Assembly (NCBI RefSeq): GCF_014269185.2
Contig: NZ_JABWRZ020000002.1
Location: forward strand, 310,001-374,000
Direction of reading: 5' to 3'
Length of the DNA: 64,000 nucleotides
Source: Pseudomonas oryzicola
GTDB taxonomy: Bacteria > Pseudomonadota > Gammaproteobacteria > Pseudomonadales > Pseudomonadaceae
Program-made: the position numbers and the translations under genes
The notes under the pieces: model-generated
Told to the model about the DNA's origin: nothing
Databases searched by the model: none
The model's input: only the letters and a program-made list of their open reading frames with translations
Part shown: piece by piece, positions 42,124-51,071 of the stretch
Position numbering within the stretch: position 1 is the first letter of the stretch
Layout: every line of letters starts with the position of its first letter

Positions 42124-42735
42124 CTACCGCTGGTTTGTTACCTCTGGCGCCTGCGCAGGGGATTGCCAGCAGGCGATGCCGAATTGGCCAAGCAGCTCGG
42201 CCGTTTCACTGAGGGGCAAGCCGACCACCGCCGAGTAGCTGCCGCAAAGGCCGGTGACGAATACTGCGCCCAGGCCCTGGATGGCATAGCCGCCAGCCTT
42301 GTCAACCGGTTCGCCGCTGGACCAGTAGCGTTGCGCCTCATCGGCGCTGATCGCACGAAAACGCACCGTGCTGGTAACGCACACGCTGTGCATGCGCTGG
42401 CCATCGCCGAGGGCGACTGCAGTCAGTACCTGATGCTCGCGGCCCGATAGGCCGGCCAGCATGGCCAGAGCGTCTTCGCGATTTTCTGGCTTGCCGAGAA
42501 TGCGACCATCCAGCACCACGGCGGTGTCTGCCCCCAGCACCACGGCCCGGCCTGGGATGCTGGCCAGGCCGGCGGCAGCCTTGGCCCTGGCCAGGCGCTC
42601 GACGTAGGCTGGGGCGCCTTCGGCGGGTAGCGGGCTTTCATCGATGGGGGCGCTGACGACGCTGAACGGTACGCCGATCTGGGTCAGCAGTTCACGACGC
42701 CGGGGCGAGCCGGAGGCCAGGAATAGCGGGGTCAT
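42124..42735 (-). CDS. maf: Maf-family nucleotide pyrophosphatase (YhdE type)
   Basis: Maf proteins of this type hydrolyse dTTP, UTP and modified pyrimidine nucleotides, cleaning the pool. The 203-residue product has the opening [16 protein letters not shown] with the SxSPRR phosphate-binding motif, the glutamate-lysine region [20 protein letters not shown] and the catalytic segment [28 protein letters not shown]. It lies between mreD and rng in the usual gammaproteobacterial order. Confidence 0.94.
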   Translation of the reverse strand: MTPLFLASGSPRRRELLTQIGVPFSVVSAPIDESPLPAEGAPAYVERLARAKAAAGLASIPGRAVVLGADTAVVLDGRILGKPENREDALAMLAGLSGREHQVLTAVALGDGQRMHSVCVTSTVRFRAISADEAQRYWSSGEPVDKAGGYAIQGLGAVFVTGLCGSYSAVVGLPLSETAELLGQFGIACWQSPAQAPEVTNQR

Positions 42736-42763
42736 GCAGACATCTCCCTGTCAGTGGCAGCCG

Positions 42764-43255
42764 TCAGTTGATATGCAAGCGGCGGCGCAGGTCGCGCAGG
42801 GCGAAGCTGATCCATGGCCAGAGCAAAGCACTGATCACCGCCGACCAGACCAGCGCCAGGGTGGGCAGGCGATTACCGGTCAGCGCGCTGAGCCACAGCT
42901 GGATCAACTGGGCGATACCAAAGATCACCAGGATCACCAGGCTCTGTTGCCACATGGGGAACATGCGCAGGCGCTGCTGCAAAGACAGCACCAAAAAGGT
43001 GATGAGGGTGAGAATCAGCGCGTTCTGCCCGAGCAAGGTGCCATACAGCACGTCCTCGGCCAGGCCCAGTACGAACGCCGTGGTCATGCCGACCTTGCCC
43101 GGTACGGCGAGGGTCCAGAACGACACCAGCAAGGCCAGCCACATGGGCCGGAACACTTCCATGAACTGTGGCATGGGCGAGACGCTGAGCAGCAGGCCGA
43201 GGGCGAAAGTCAGCCAGATGACCCAGCCATTGTTGCGGCGTGATACAGCCATCAT
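42764..43255 (-). CDS. mreD: MreD, rod-shape membrane protein
   Basis: MreD is a small inner-membrane protein of the elongation machinery with MreB and MreC. The 163-residue product has about five hydrophobic segments (WVIWLTFALGLLLSVSPMPQF, MWLALLVSFWTLAVPG, ILTLITFLVLSL and others). The first of two adjacent ATGs overlaps the mreC stop as ATGA, which supports translational coupling. The second ATG (43252) would remove one residue. Confidence 0.93.
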   Translation of the reverse strand: MMAVSRRNNGWVIWLTFALGLLLSVSPMPQFMEVFRPMWLALLVSFWTLAVPGKVGMTTAFVLGLAEDVLYGTLLGQNALILTLITFLVLSLQQRLRMFPMWQQSLVILVIFGIAQLIQLWLSALTGNRLPTLALVWSAVISALLWPWISFALRDLRRRLHIN

Positions 43256-44307
43256 TGCCTCCGGGGGTGAGCAGGTGCGGCAGGCGCTGCGGCAGGCGTG
43301 GCAGGCGCGGCCGCCGGCGCTGCAGGCTGCGCTGCCGGGGCCGCCGAGGTGGCCGGGGTGGCTGGCACGCTACCGGCGGGTGCCCCCTGCGCGCCCGCGC
43401 TGGCCGTCTGGCCAGGTGCCGCAACGCCCTTGCGGTCAGCCTCTTCCTGGGCGATGGCAGCATCGGTGGCACGCTGCTCGGGGCTACGCCGGTCACTGAA
43501 GACCAGCAGCATGTAGCGGCTACGGTTGAGTGCGGCAGTGGGGATGGCACGCACGATGGCGAACGGCTGGCCGGAATCGTGGATCACTTCGTTGACCGTG
43601 GCGACCGGGTAGCCGGCCGGAAAACGCTGGCCCATGCCGGAACTGACCAGCAGGTCGCCTTCCTTGATGTCGGCGGTGTCGGCCACATGGCGCAGCTCCA
43701 GGCGCTCCGGGTTACCGGTGCCACTGGCAATCGCGCGCAGGCCGTTGCGGTTGACCTGCACCGGGATGCTGTGGGTGGTATCGGTCAGCAACAACACCCG
43801 CGAGGTATAGGGCATCAACTCGACCACCTGGCCCATCAGGCCGCGGGCATCGAGCACCGGCTGGCCAAGGAACACGCCATCACGCTCGCCCTTGTTGATC
43901 AGGATACGGTGGGTGAAGGGGTTGGGGTCGACCCCGATCAACTCGGCCACTTCGACCTTTTCGTTGACCAGCGCCGACGAGTTGAGCAACTCGCGCAGGC
44001 GCACGTTCTGCTCGGTCAGGGCCGCCAGTTTCTGCAGGCGCCCCTGCAGCAGCAGGGCTTCGGTCTTGAGCTTTTCGTTTTCCGCGATCAGTTCGGTGCG
44101 GCTGCCGAACTGGCCGGCCACACCTTGCCAGGCACGCTGCGGCAGGTCGGTGATCCAGTACGACTCCATGAGTACCAGGCCCATCTGGCTGCGTACTGGC
44201 TTGAGCACGTCGAAGCGCGCGTCGACCACCATCAACGCGACCGACAGCACCACCAGAACGAGCAGGCGAACGCCCAGCGAAGGGCCCTTGGAGAAAAGCG
44301 GTTTAAT
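43252..44307 (-). CDS. mreC: MreC, rod-shape-determining protein (apparent ATT start)
   Basis: MreC is a bitopic protein that links MreB to the PBP2/RodA synthase. The first ATG, GTG or TTG in frame lies within the membrane helix (GTG at 44253). Codons before it read KPLFSKGPSLGVRLLVLVV, matching E. coli MreC, MKPIFSRGPSLQIRL, with the Met replaced by an ATT codon at 44307. An in-frame TGA lies 8 codons upstream and AGGA sits 7 nt from the ATT. I therefore call a 351-residue protein with ATT initiation. After a coiled coil and beta domain the protein ends in an Ala/Pro-rich tail of about 60 residues. Confidence 0.88.
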   Translation of the reverse strand: MKPLFSKGPSLGVRLLVLVVLSVALMVVDARFDVLKPVRSQMGLVLMESYWITDLPQRAWQGVAGQFGSRTELIAENEKLKTEALLLQGRLQKLAALTEQNVRLRELLNSSALVNEKVEVAELIGVDPNPFTHRILINKGERDGVFLGQPVLDARGLMGQVVELMPYTSRVLLLTDTTHSIPVQVNRNGLRAIASGTGNPERLELRHVADTADIKEGDLLVSSGMGQRFPAGYPVATVNEVIHDSGQPFAIVRAIPTAALNRSRYMLLVFSDRRSPEQRATDAAIAQEEADRKGVAAPGQTASAGAQGAPAGSVPATPATSAAPAAQPAAPAAAPATPAAAPAAPAHPRRQ

Positions 44308-44385
44308 GGGCCGTTCCTCGTGGACGACTCAGGAGGTCATTGGACATGGGACAACGCACCAGCCTGGTTGCGGGTTGATGGATAC

Positions 44386-44470
44386 GGCGCCCCGAACAGG
44401 CGCCAGCCCAGCACATACAGGTAGCACTGTGCGTGCTACCTGTAAACCGGGCGCTCGTGAACAGCGAGCG
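44386..44470 (-). promoter_or_regulatory. Three consecutive hairpins in the mreB-mreC gap
   Basis: Perfect stems lie at 44452-44470 (CGCTCG/CGAGCG, 7-nt loop), 44417-44443 (11 bp, ACAGGTAGCAC/GTGCTACCTGT, 5-nt loop) and 44386-44404 (GGCGCC/GGCGCC, 7-nt loop). In the direction of transcription they follow the mreB stop and precede mreC. None has a T-run of terminator type, so processing, stability or partial attenuation is more likely. The whole gap runs 44308-44473. Confidence 0.7.
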
Positions 44471-44473
44471 GGA

Positions 44474-45670
<1,197 letters not shown>

Positions 45671-45716
45671 TCACTGCGGACCCAAATTCCGTTCTTTGTT
45701 TCCCCTGGAGATCCCC

Positions 45717-46004
45717 ATGGCGCTTGAACGCTGCGACGTGGAAAAGATCGCCCATCTGGCCCGTCTGGGGCTGAATGATGGCGAACTGCCACGAATTACC
45801 GACGCCCTCAACAGCATTCTCGGGCTGGTCGACCAGATGCAAGCGGTCGATACCACAGGCATCGAGCCCCTCGCCCACCCTCTGGAGGCCAGCCAGCGCC
45901 TGCGCCCCGACCAGGTCACCGAGAGCAACCACCGCGAAGCCTACCAGGCCATCGCGCCATCGACCGAAAGCGGTCTGTACCTGGTACCCAAAGTCATCGA
46001 GTAA
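45717..46004 (+). CDS. gatC: Aspartyl/glutamyl-tRNA amidotransferase subunit C
   Basis: GatC bridges GatA and GatB in the amidotransferase that converts Glu-tRNA-Gln or Asp-tRNA-Asn to the amide form. The 95-residue protein begins [20 protein letters not shown] and ends [10 protein letters not shown], typical of the family. CTGGAG lies about 6 nt before the ATG. First gene of gatCAB, followed by gatA after 15 nt. Confidence 0.95.
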   Translation: MALERCDVEKIAHLARLGLNDGELPRITDALNSILGLVDQMQAVDTTGIEPLAHPLEASQRLRPDQVTESNHREAYQAIAPSTESGLYLVPKVIE

Positions 46005-46019
46005 GGGATAGAGCCTGCC

Positions 46020-47471
46020 ATGCATCAACTGACCCTGGCCGAGATCGCCCGCGGACTCGCCGACAAGTCGTTTTCCTCCGAAGAGCTGACCGGCACCCTG
46101 CTGGCGCGCATCAAGCAGCTCGACCCACAGATCAACAGCTTCATCAGCGTCACCGAAGACTTGGCCCTGGGCCAGGCGCGTGCTGCCGACGCCCGTCGCG
46201 CCGCTGGTGAAACCGGTGCCCTGCTGGGTGCCCCGATCGCCCACAAGGACCTGTTCTGCACCAACGGTGTACGCACCAGCTGCGGCTCGAAGATGCTCGA
46301 CAACTTCAAGGCGCCATATGACGCCACCGTGGTAGCCAAGCTGGCCGAAGCCGGCATGGTCAGCCTGGGCAAGACCAACATGGACGAGTTCGCCATGGGT
46401 TCGGCCAACGAGTCCAGCCACTACGGCGCGGTGAAGAACCCATGGAACCTCGAGCACGTCCCGGGCGGCTCGTCGGGCGGTTCGGCCGCAGCCGTGGCCG
46501 CGCGCCTGCTGCCAGCCACCACCGGCACCGACACCGGCGGCTCGATCCGCCAGCCGGCAGCCCTGACCAACCTCACCGGCCTCAAGCCGACCTACGGTCG
46601 CGTGTCGCGCTGGGGCATGATCGCCTATGCCTCCAGTCTCGACCAGGGTGGCCCGCTGGCGCGCACCGCCGAAGACTGCGCCCTGCTGCTGCAAGGCATG
46701 GCCGGCTTCGACGCCAAGGACTCCACCAGCATCGAAGAACCGGTGCCGGACTACAGCGCCAGCCTCGACGCCTCGCTGCAGGGCCTGCGCATCGGCCTGC
46801 CGAAGGAATACTTTGGTGCCGGCCTCGACCCGCGCATTGCCGACCTGGTCCAGGCCAGCGTCAGGGAGCTGGAAAAGCTCGGCGCGGTGGTCAAGGAAAT
46901 CAGCCTGCCGAACATGCAGCACGCGATTCCGGCCTACTACGTGATCGCCCCGGCTGAAGCCTCGTCCAACCTGTCGCGTTTCGACGGCGTGCGCTTCGGC
47001 TACCGCTGCGAAAACCCGAAAGACCTGACCGACATGTACAAGCGTTCCCGTGGCGAAGGCTTCGGCATCGAAGTGCAGCGCCGCATCATGGTCGGTACCT
47101 ATGCCCTGTCGGCTGGCTACTACGACGCCTACTATGTGAAGGCGCAGCAGATCCGCCGGCTGATCAAGAACGACTTCATGGCCGCGTTCAACGACGTTGA
47201 CCTGATCCTCGGCCCGACCACGCCGAACCCGGCCTGGAAGCTCGGCGCCAAGGGCAGCGACCCGGTCGCCGCGTATCTGGAAGACGTCTACACCATCACC
47301 GCCAACCTGGCAGGCCTGCCGGGCCTGTCGATGCCGGCCGGCTTCGTCGATGGCCTGCCGGTCGGCGTGCAACTGCTGGCGCCGTACTTCCAGGAAGGAC
47401 GCCTGCTCAACGTCGCGCACCGCTACCAGCAAGTGACCGACTGGCACACTCGCGCCCCCAACGGCTTCTGA
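46020..47471 (+). CDS. gatA: Aspartyl/glutamyl-tRNA amidotransferase subunit A
   Basis: GatA is the amidase that releases ammonia from glutamine. The 483-residue protein carries the Ser-cisSer-Lys triad elements: lysine in [10 protein letters not shown], the glycine/serine-rich [17 protein letters not shown], and [15 protein letters not shown] with the nucleophilic serine. It is followed 11 nt later by gatB. Confidence 0.97.
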   Translation: MHQLTLAEIARGLADKSFSSEELTGTLLARIKQLDPQINSFISVTEDLALGQARAADARRAAGETGALLGAPIAHKDLFCTNGVRTSCGSKMLDNFKAPYDATVVAKLAEAGMVSLGKTNMDEFAMGSANESSHYGAVKNPWNLEHVPGGSSGGSAAAVAARLLPATTGTDTGGSIRQPAALTNLTGLKPTYGRVSRWGMIAYASSLDQGGPLARTAEDCALLLQGMAGFDAKDSTSIEEPVPDYSASLDASLQGLRIGLPKEYFGAGLDPRIADLVQASVRELEKLGAVVKEISLPNMQHAIPAYYVIAPAEASSNLSRFDGVRFGYRCENPKDLTDMYKRSRGEGFGIEVQRRIMVGTYALSAGYYDAYYVKAQQIRRLIKNDFMAAFNDVDLILGPTTPNPAWKLGAKGSDPVAAYLEDVYTITANLAGLPGLSMPAGFVDGLPVGVQLLAPYFQEGRLLNVAHRYQQVTDWHTRAPNGF

Positions 47472-47482
47472 GGAATTCACAC

Positions 47483-48928
47483 ATGCAATGGGAAGTTGTG
47501 ATCGGGCTGGAAATCCACACTCAGCTCGCCACCCAGTCGAAGATCTTCTCCGGCAGCGCCACTACCTTCGGTTCCGAGCCGAACACCCAGGCCAGCCTGG
47601 TTGACCTGGGCATGCCCGGCGTTCTGCCGGTGCTGAACCAGGAAGCCGTGCGCATGGCGTGCATGTTCGGTCTGGCCATCGACGCCGAGATCGGCAAGCG
47701 CAACGTGTTCGCGCGCAAGAACTACTTCTACCCCGACCTGCCCAAGGGCTACCAGATCAGCCAGATGGACCTGCCGATCGTCGGCAAGGGCCACCTCGAT
47801 ATCGCCCTGGAAGACGGCACCATCAAGCGCATCGGCGTAACCCGTGCGCACCTCGAAGAAGACGCCGGCAAGAGCCTGCACGAAGACTTCAGTGGCTCCA
47901 CCGGCATCGACCTCAACCGTGCCGGCACCCCGCTGCTGGAGATCGTTTCCGAGCCGGACATGCGCAGCGCCAAGGAAGCCGTGGCCTACGTCAAGGCAAT
48001 CCACGCGCTGGTGCGTTACCTGGGCATCTGCGACGGCAACATGGCCGAAGGCTCGCTGCGTTGCGACTGCAACGTGTCGATCCGGCCGAAAGGCCAGGCC
48101 GAGTTCGGCACCCGCTGCGAGATCAAGAACGTCAACTCGTTCCGCTTCATCGAGCGCGCGATCAACAGCGAGATCCAGCGCCAGATCGACCTGATCGAGG
48201 ACGGCGGCAAGGTGGTACAGGAAACCCGCCTGTACGACCCGAACAAGGACGAGACCCGCTCCATGCGCAGCAAGGAGGAAGCCAACGACTACCGTTACTT
48301 CCCCGACCCGGACCTGCTGCCGGTGGTGATCGAGGACAGCTTCCTCGAAACCGTCCGCGCCGGCTTGCCGGAACTGCCGACGCAGAAGGTCGAGCGCTTC
48401 CAGAACCAGTACGGCCTGTCGGCCTACGACGCCAACGTACTGGCTTCCAGCCGCGAGCAGGCGGACTACTTCGAGGAAGTGGTGAAGATCGGTGGCGATG
48501 CCAAGCTGGCTGCCAACTGGGTCATGGTCGAGCTGGGCAGCCTGCTGAACAAGCTGGGCATCGAGATCGACCAGGCGCCGGTCAGCGCCGCGCAACTGGG
48601 TGGCATGCTGCTGCGTATTCGCGACAACACCATCAGTGGCAAGATCGCCAAGACCGTGTTCGAGGCCATGGCCGCCGGTGAAGGCGATGCCGACAGCATC
48701 ATCGACAGCAAAGGCCTGAAGCAGGTCACCGATACCGGCGCGATCGACAAGATGCTCGACGAGGTGTTGGCGGCCAACGCCGAGCAGGTCGAACAATACC
48801 GCGCAGCCGACGAGGCCAAGCGTGGCAAGATGTTCGGCTTCTTCGTCGGCCAGGCGATGAAAGCCTCCAAAGGCAAAGCCAACCCGGGGCAGGTGAACCA
48901 ACTGCTCAAGGCCAAGCTCGAAGGGTGA
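47483..48928 (+). CDS. gatB: Aspartyl/glutamyl-tRNA amidotransferase subunit B
   Basis: GatB activates the misacylated tRNA and transfers ammonia to it. The 481-residue protein starts [24 protein letters not shown], with the conserved IGLEIHxQL motif, includes [10 protein letters not shown] and the catalytic-domain signature [10 protein letters not shown], and ends in the YqeY-like helical tail (about residues 400-481). The enzyme's presence indicates that this strain uses an indirect route for at least one amide-tRNA. Confidence 0.97.
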   Translation: MQWEVVIGLEIHTQLATQSKIFSGSATTFGSEPNTQASLVDLGMPGVLPVLNQEAVRMACMFGLAIDAEIGKRNVFARKNYFYPDLPKGYQISQMDLPIVGKGHLDIALEDGTIKRIGVTRAHLEEDAGKSLHEDFSGSTGIDLNRAGTPLLEIVSEPDMRSAKEAVAYVKAIHALVRYLGICDGNMAEGSLRCDCNVSIRPKGQAEFGTRCEIKNVNSFRFIERAINSEIQRQIDLIEDGGKVVQETRLYDPNKDETRSMRSKEEANDYRYFPDPDLLPVVIEDSFLETVRAGLPELPTQKVERFQNQYGLSAYDANVLASSREQADYFEEVVKIGGDAKLAANWVMVELGSLLNKLGIEIDQAPVSAAQLGGMLLRIRDNTISGKIAKTVFEAMAAGEGDADSIIDSKGLKQVTDTGAIDKMLDEVLAANAEQVEQYRAADEAKRGKMFGFFVGQAMKASKGKANPGQVNQLLKAKLEG

Positions 48929-48940
48929 TCTGAACATCGG

Positions 48941-48957
48941 CGAGGGCTGTGCCCTCG
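48941..48957. terminator. Hairpin after gatB
   Basis: CGAGGGC, loop TGT, GCCCTCG is a 7-bp perfect stem 12 nt after the gatB stop. It lacks a T-run. Confidence 0.5.
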
Positions 48958-49047
48958 ATCGCCGGCAAGCCAGCTCCCACAAGGTACTGTACCGCCCCCA
49001 AAGGCAGTCGGGGCCCTGTAGGAGCCGGTTTGCGGCGATAGGCCGCA
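48957..49047. repeat. Degenerate REP pair between gatB and the RlpA-like gene
   Basis: GATCGCCGGCAAGCCAGCTC (about 48958-48977) and the inverted partner TAGGAGCCGGTTTGCGGCGA (about 49019-49038) are imperfect inverted copies of the GCCGGCAAGCCGGCTCC-type REP. Confidence 0.6.
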
Positions 49048-49081
49048 CAGCGGCCCCAATTGCTGCATCGGAGCATCTGAA

Positions 49082-49456
49082 TTGCTAAAGCGATCCCTGA
49101 GCACCCTCGCCCTCTTTTCCCTGCTGGCCGGCTGTGCCAGCCAGGACATCGACCCGCGCGGCTATGACCAGACGGGCACCGCCTCCTACTACGGCTCGCG
49201 CCACCACGGCAAACGCACCGCCAGCGGCGAACCGTTCAACCAGAACGGCCTCACTGCTGCCCACCGCAGCTTGCCCTTCGGCACCCGCGTACGGGTCACC
49301 AACACGGCCAACCAGCGCAGCGTGATAGTGCGCATCAACGACCGCGGGCCGCATACCCGTGGCCGCCTCATCGACCTGTCACGTGCCGCGGCGGAAAAAA
49401 TCGGCATGATCCGTAGCGGAACCGCGCAGGTGCGAGTACAAGGGCTTAGCGACTGA
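49082..49456 (+). CDS. Short RlpA-like septal-ring lytic-transglycosylase-fold lipoprotein
   Basis: The 124-residue protein starts at a TTG with GGAG 8 nt upstream. It has a lipoprotein signal (LALFSLLAGC, lipobox LAGC) and then one double-psi beta-barrel domain (GTASYYGSRHHGKRTASGE, THRS-type AHRSLPFGTRVRVTN, VIVRINDRGPHTRGRLIDLSRAAAEKIG). RlpA proteins of this fold cleave peptidoglycan lacking stem peptides. Unlike full-length RlpA there is no C-terminal SPOR domain, so septal targeting may differ. It ends 18 nt before the next apparent start. Confidence 0.9.
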   Translation: MLKRSLSTLALFSLLAGCASQDIDPRGYDQTGTASYYGSRHHGKRTASGEPFNQNGLTAAHRSLPFGTRVRVTNTANQRSVIVRINDRGPHTRGRLIDLSRAAAEKIGMIRSGTAQVRVQGLSD

Positions 49457-49474
49457 CGCGACAGGAGTCCGACC

Positions 49475-50560
49475 ATTTTCGACCTGGCTACCCTACCTAC
49501 CTTCAGCCTTCTGCAACTGGGCATTGCCCTGCTGTTGCTGGTGGCTGGCGCCGAACTGCTGGTGCGCGCAGCCTTGCGCCTGGCCCAGCGCCTGCATGTA
49601 CGCCCCTTGATCATCGGCCTGAGCCTGGTGGCCTTCGGCAGTACCGCGCCGCAGTTGACCGTGAGCCTGCAGGCCGCCTACCAGGGCGCGCCGGACGTGG
49701 CTGTGGGCAGTGTGGTCGGCAGCAACATCTTCAACGTGCTGGTCATTCTGGGCCTGGCCGCGCTGATCATTCCGCTGCGGGTGTCACGGCAGCTGGTGCG
49801 CCTGGACATTCCCCTGATGATCGCCGCCAGCGGGCTGGTCTTCGGGTTAGCCGCCAACGGTCACCTGGGCCGGATCGAAGGGGTATTGCTGCTGCTCGGC
49901 CTGGCCGGCTACCTGGCCACGCTGTGGCATCAGTCCCGCCACTATGCGCGCACCTACCCTGCTCCAGCCACGGTCGTCACCAGCGCCAGTCGCTTCTGGT
50001 CGGGCACGCTGCTGCAGGTGCTGGCCGGCCTGGGCCTGCTGAGCCTGGCCGGCCACCTGCTGCTGGAAGCCGCCGTGGAAGTGGCCACCGACCTCGGCCT
50101 GTCCGAGCGCATCATCGGCCTGACCGTGGTCGCCGTCTGCACTTCCCTGCCGGAACTGGCCGCCGCGCTGATCGCTGCACTGCGAGGGGAACGGGAAATC
50201 GCCGTGGGTACGGTGATCGGCAGCAACCTGTTCAACCTGCTGGCTGTATTGGGTCTTACCGCACTGGTCACCCCGGCACCGCTGTCGATTTCACCCAACG
50301 CCCTGGCCTTCGACCTGCCAGTGATGCTTGGCGTTGCCGCACTGAGCCTGCCGGTGTTCTATTCCGGCTATCGCATCACCCGCGCCGAAGGCCTGGTGTT
50401 CCTCTGCCTGTACCTGGCCTATGGGCTGCACGTGGCGGCGTTTACCATGGGCCTGCCGCTGGCCGGCCGCCTGGAGCGGCTGATGCTGTTCTACGTACTG
50501 CCAGTGCTCGCTGTGGTATTGCTGTACACCACCGTGCGTGCATGGCGCCGCCAACACTAA
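49475..50560 (+). CDS. Calcium/sodium antiporter, CaCA family YrbG type (apparent ATT start)
   Basis: The protein has about ten membrane helices in two homologous halves, each with an ion-binding alpha repeat: GLSLVAFGSTAPQLTVSLQA and GLTVVAVCTSLPELAAALIAAL, with GSNIFN and GSNLFN after each. Reading back from the family core, the frame continues FDLATLPTFSLLQLGIALLLLVAG to an ATT at 49475 with AGGAG 7 nt upstream. The only ordinary start codon is a TTG at 49535 inside the first helix, and an in-frame TGA lies at 49454-49456. ATT initiation gives 361 residues; the TTG start would truncate the first helix. Confidence 0.88.
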   Translation: MFDLATLPTFSLLQLGIALLLLVAGAELLVRAALRLAQRLHVRPLIIGLSLVAFGSTAPQLTVSLQAAYQGAPDVAVGSVVGSNIFNVLVILGLAALIIPLRVSRQLVRLDIPLMIAASGLVFGLAANGHLGRIEGVLLLLGLAGYLATLWHQSRHYARTYPAPATVVTSASRFWSGTLLQVLAGLGLLSLAGHLLLEAAVEVATDLGLSERIIGLTVVAVCTSLPELAAALIAALRGEREIAVGTVIGSNLFNLLAVLGLTALVTPAPLSISPNALAFDLPVMLGVAALSLPVFYSGYRITRAEGLVFLCLYLAYGLHVAAFTMGLPLAGRLERLMLFYVLPVLAVVLLYTTVRAWRRQH

Positions 50561-50570
50561 GGAAAACAAC

Positions 50571-50945
50571 ATGGCTGATAGCAACAAGACCGGCGAGCAG
50601 ATTCGCCGCCAGGTAATGGGCGATGCGTTCGTCGACCGCGCCCTGGGCAATGCCACCGACTTTACCCAGCCGCTGCAGGACTTCGTCAACGAACATGCCT
50701 GGGGCAGCGTATGGGCGCGCGACGGCTTGCCGTTGAAGACCCGCAGCCTGATTACCCTGGCCACGCTGACGGCACTGAAGTGCCCACAGGAACTCAAGGG
50801 GCATGTACGCGGGGCGTTGAACAATGGCTGTACCGTGGAGGAGATTCGTGAAGCGCTGCTGCATTGCGCAGTGTACGCCGGGGTGCCGGCGGCGATCGAT
50901 GCGTTCCGCGCGGCGCAGGAAGTGATCGACAGCTATCAAGGCTGA
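50571..50945 (+). CDS. Carboxymuconolactone decarboxylase (CMD) family protein
   Basis: The 124-residue protein is a single CMD domain: DGLPLKTRSLITLATLTALKCPQELKGHVRGALNNGCTVEEIREALLHCAVYAGVPAAIDAF. It resembles PcaC of the protocatechuate pathway, but no other pca gene is nearby, so the substrate is unclear; the single cysteines in ALKC and LLHC do not form a CxxC of AhpD type. It begins 10 nt after the antiporter gene, with AAGGAAA in the gap. Confidence 0.88.
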   Translation: MADSNKTGEQIRRQVMGDAFVDRALGNATDFTQPLQDFVNEHAWGSVWARDGLPLKTRSLITLATLTALKCPQELKGHVRGALNNGCTVEEIREALLHCAVYAGVPAAIDAFRAAQEVIDSYQG

Positions 50946-50964
50946 TTCAGCCTTTTTCAGGCCC

Positions 50965-51058
50965 GGCCTCTTCGCGGGCACGCCCGCTCCCCCAGATACT
51001 GCACAGGTTTCGGAGCCTGTGGGGTCCCTGTGGGAGCGGGCGTGCCCGCGAAGAGGCC
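50965..51058. repeat. Inverted REP pair with 27-bp perfect arms
   Basis: The 27-nt arm 50965-50991 (GGCCTCTTCGCGGGCACGCC, then CGCTCCC) is exactly inverted at 51032-51058. Each arm itself contains the GGGC-GCCC palindrome of REP elements. The pair sits between the convergent CMD gene and aroP-like gene. Confidence 0.9.
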
Positions 51059-51071
51059 AGGCCTGCCTTGC

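Noticed and set aside
44303..44416. 37-codon frame between mreB and mreC as a real peptide gene
   Set aside because: No ribosome-binding site and it overlaps two hairpins. Kept only as part of the mreC control finding.
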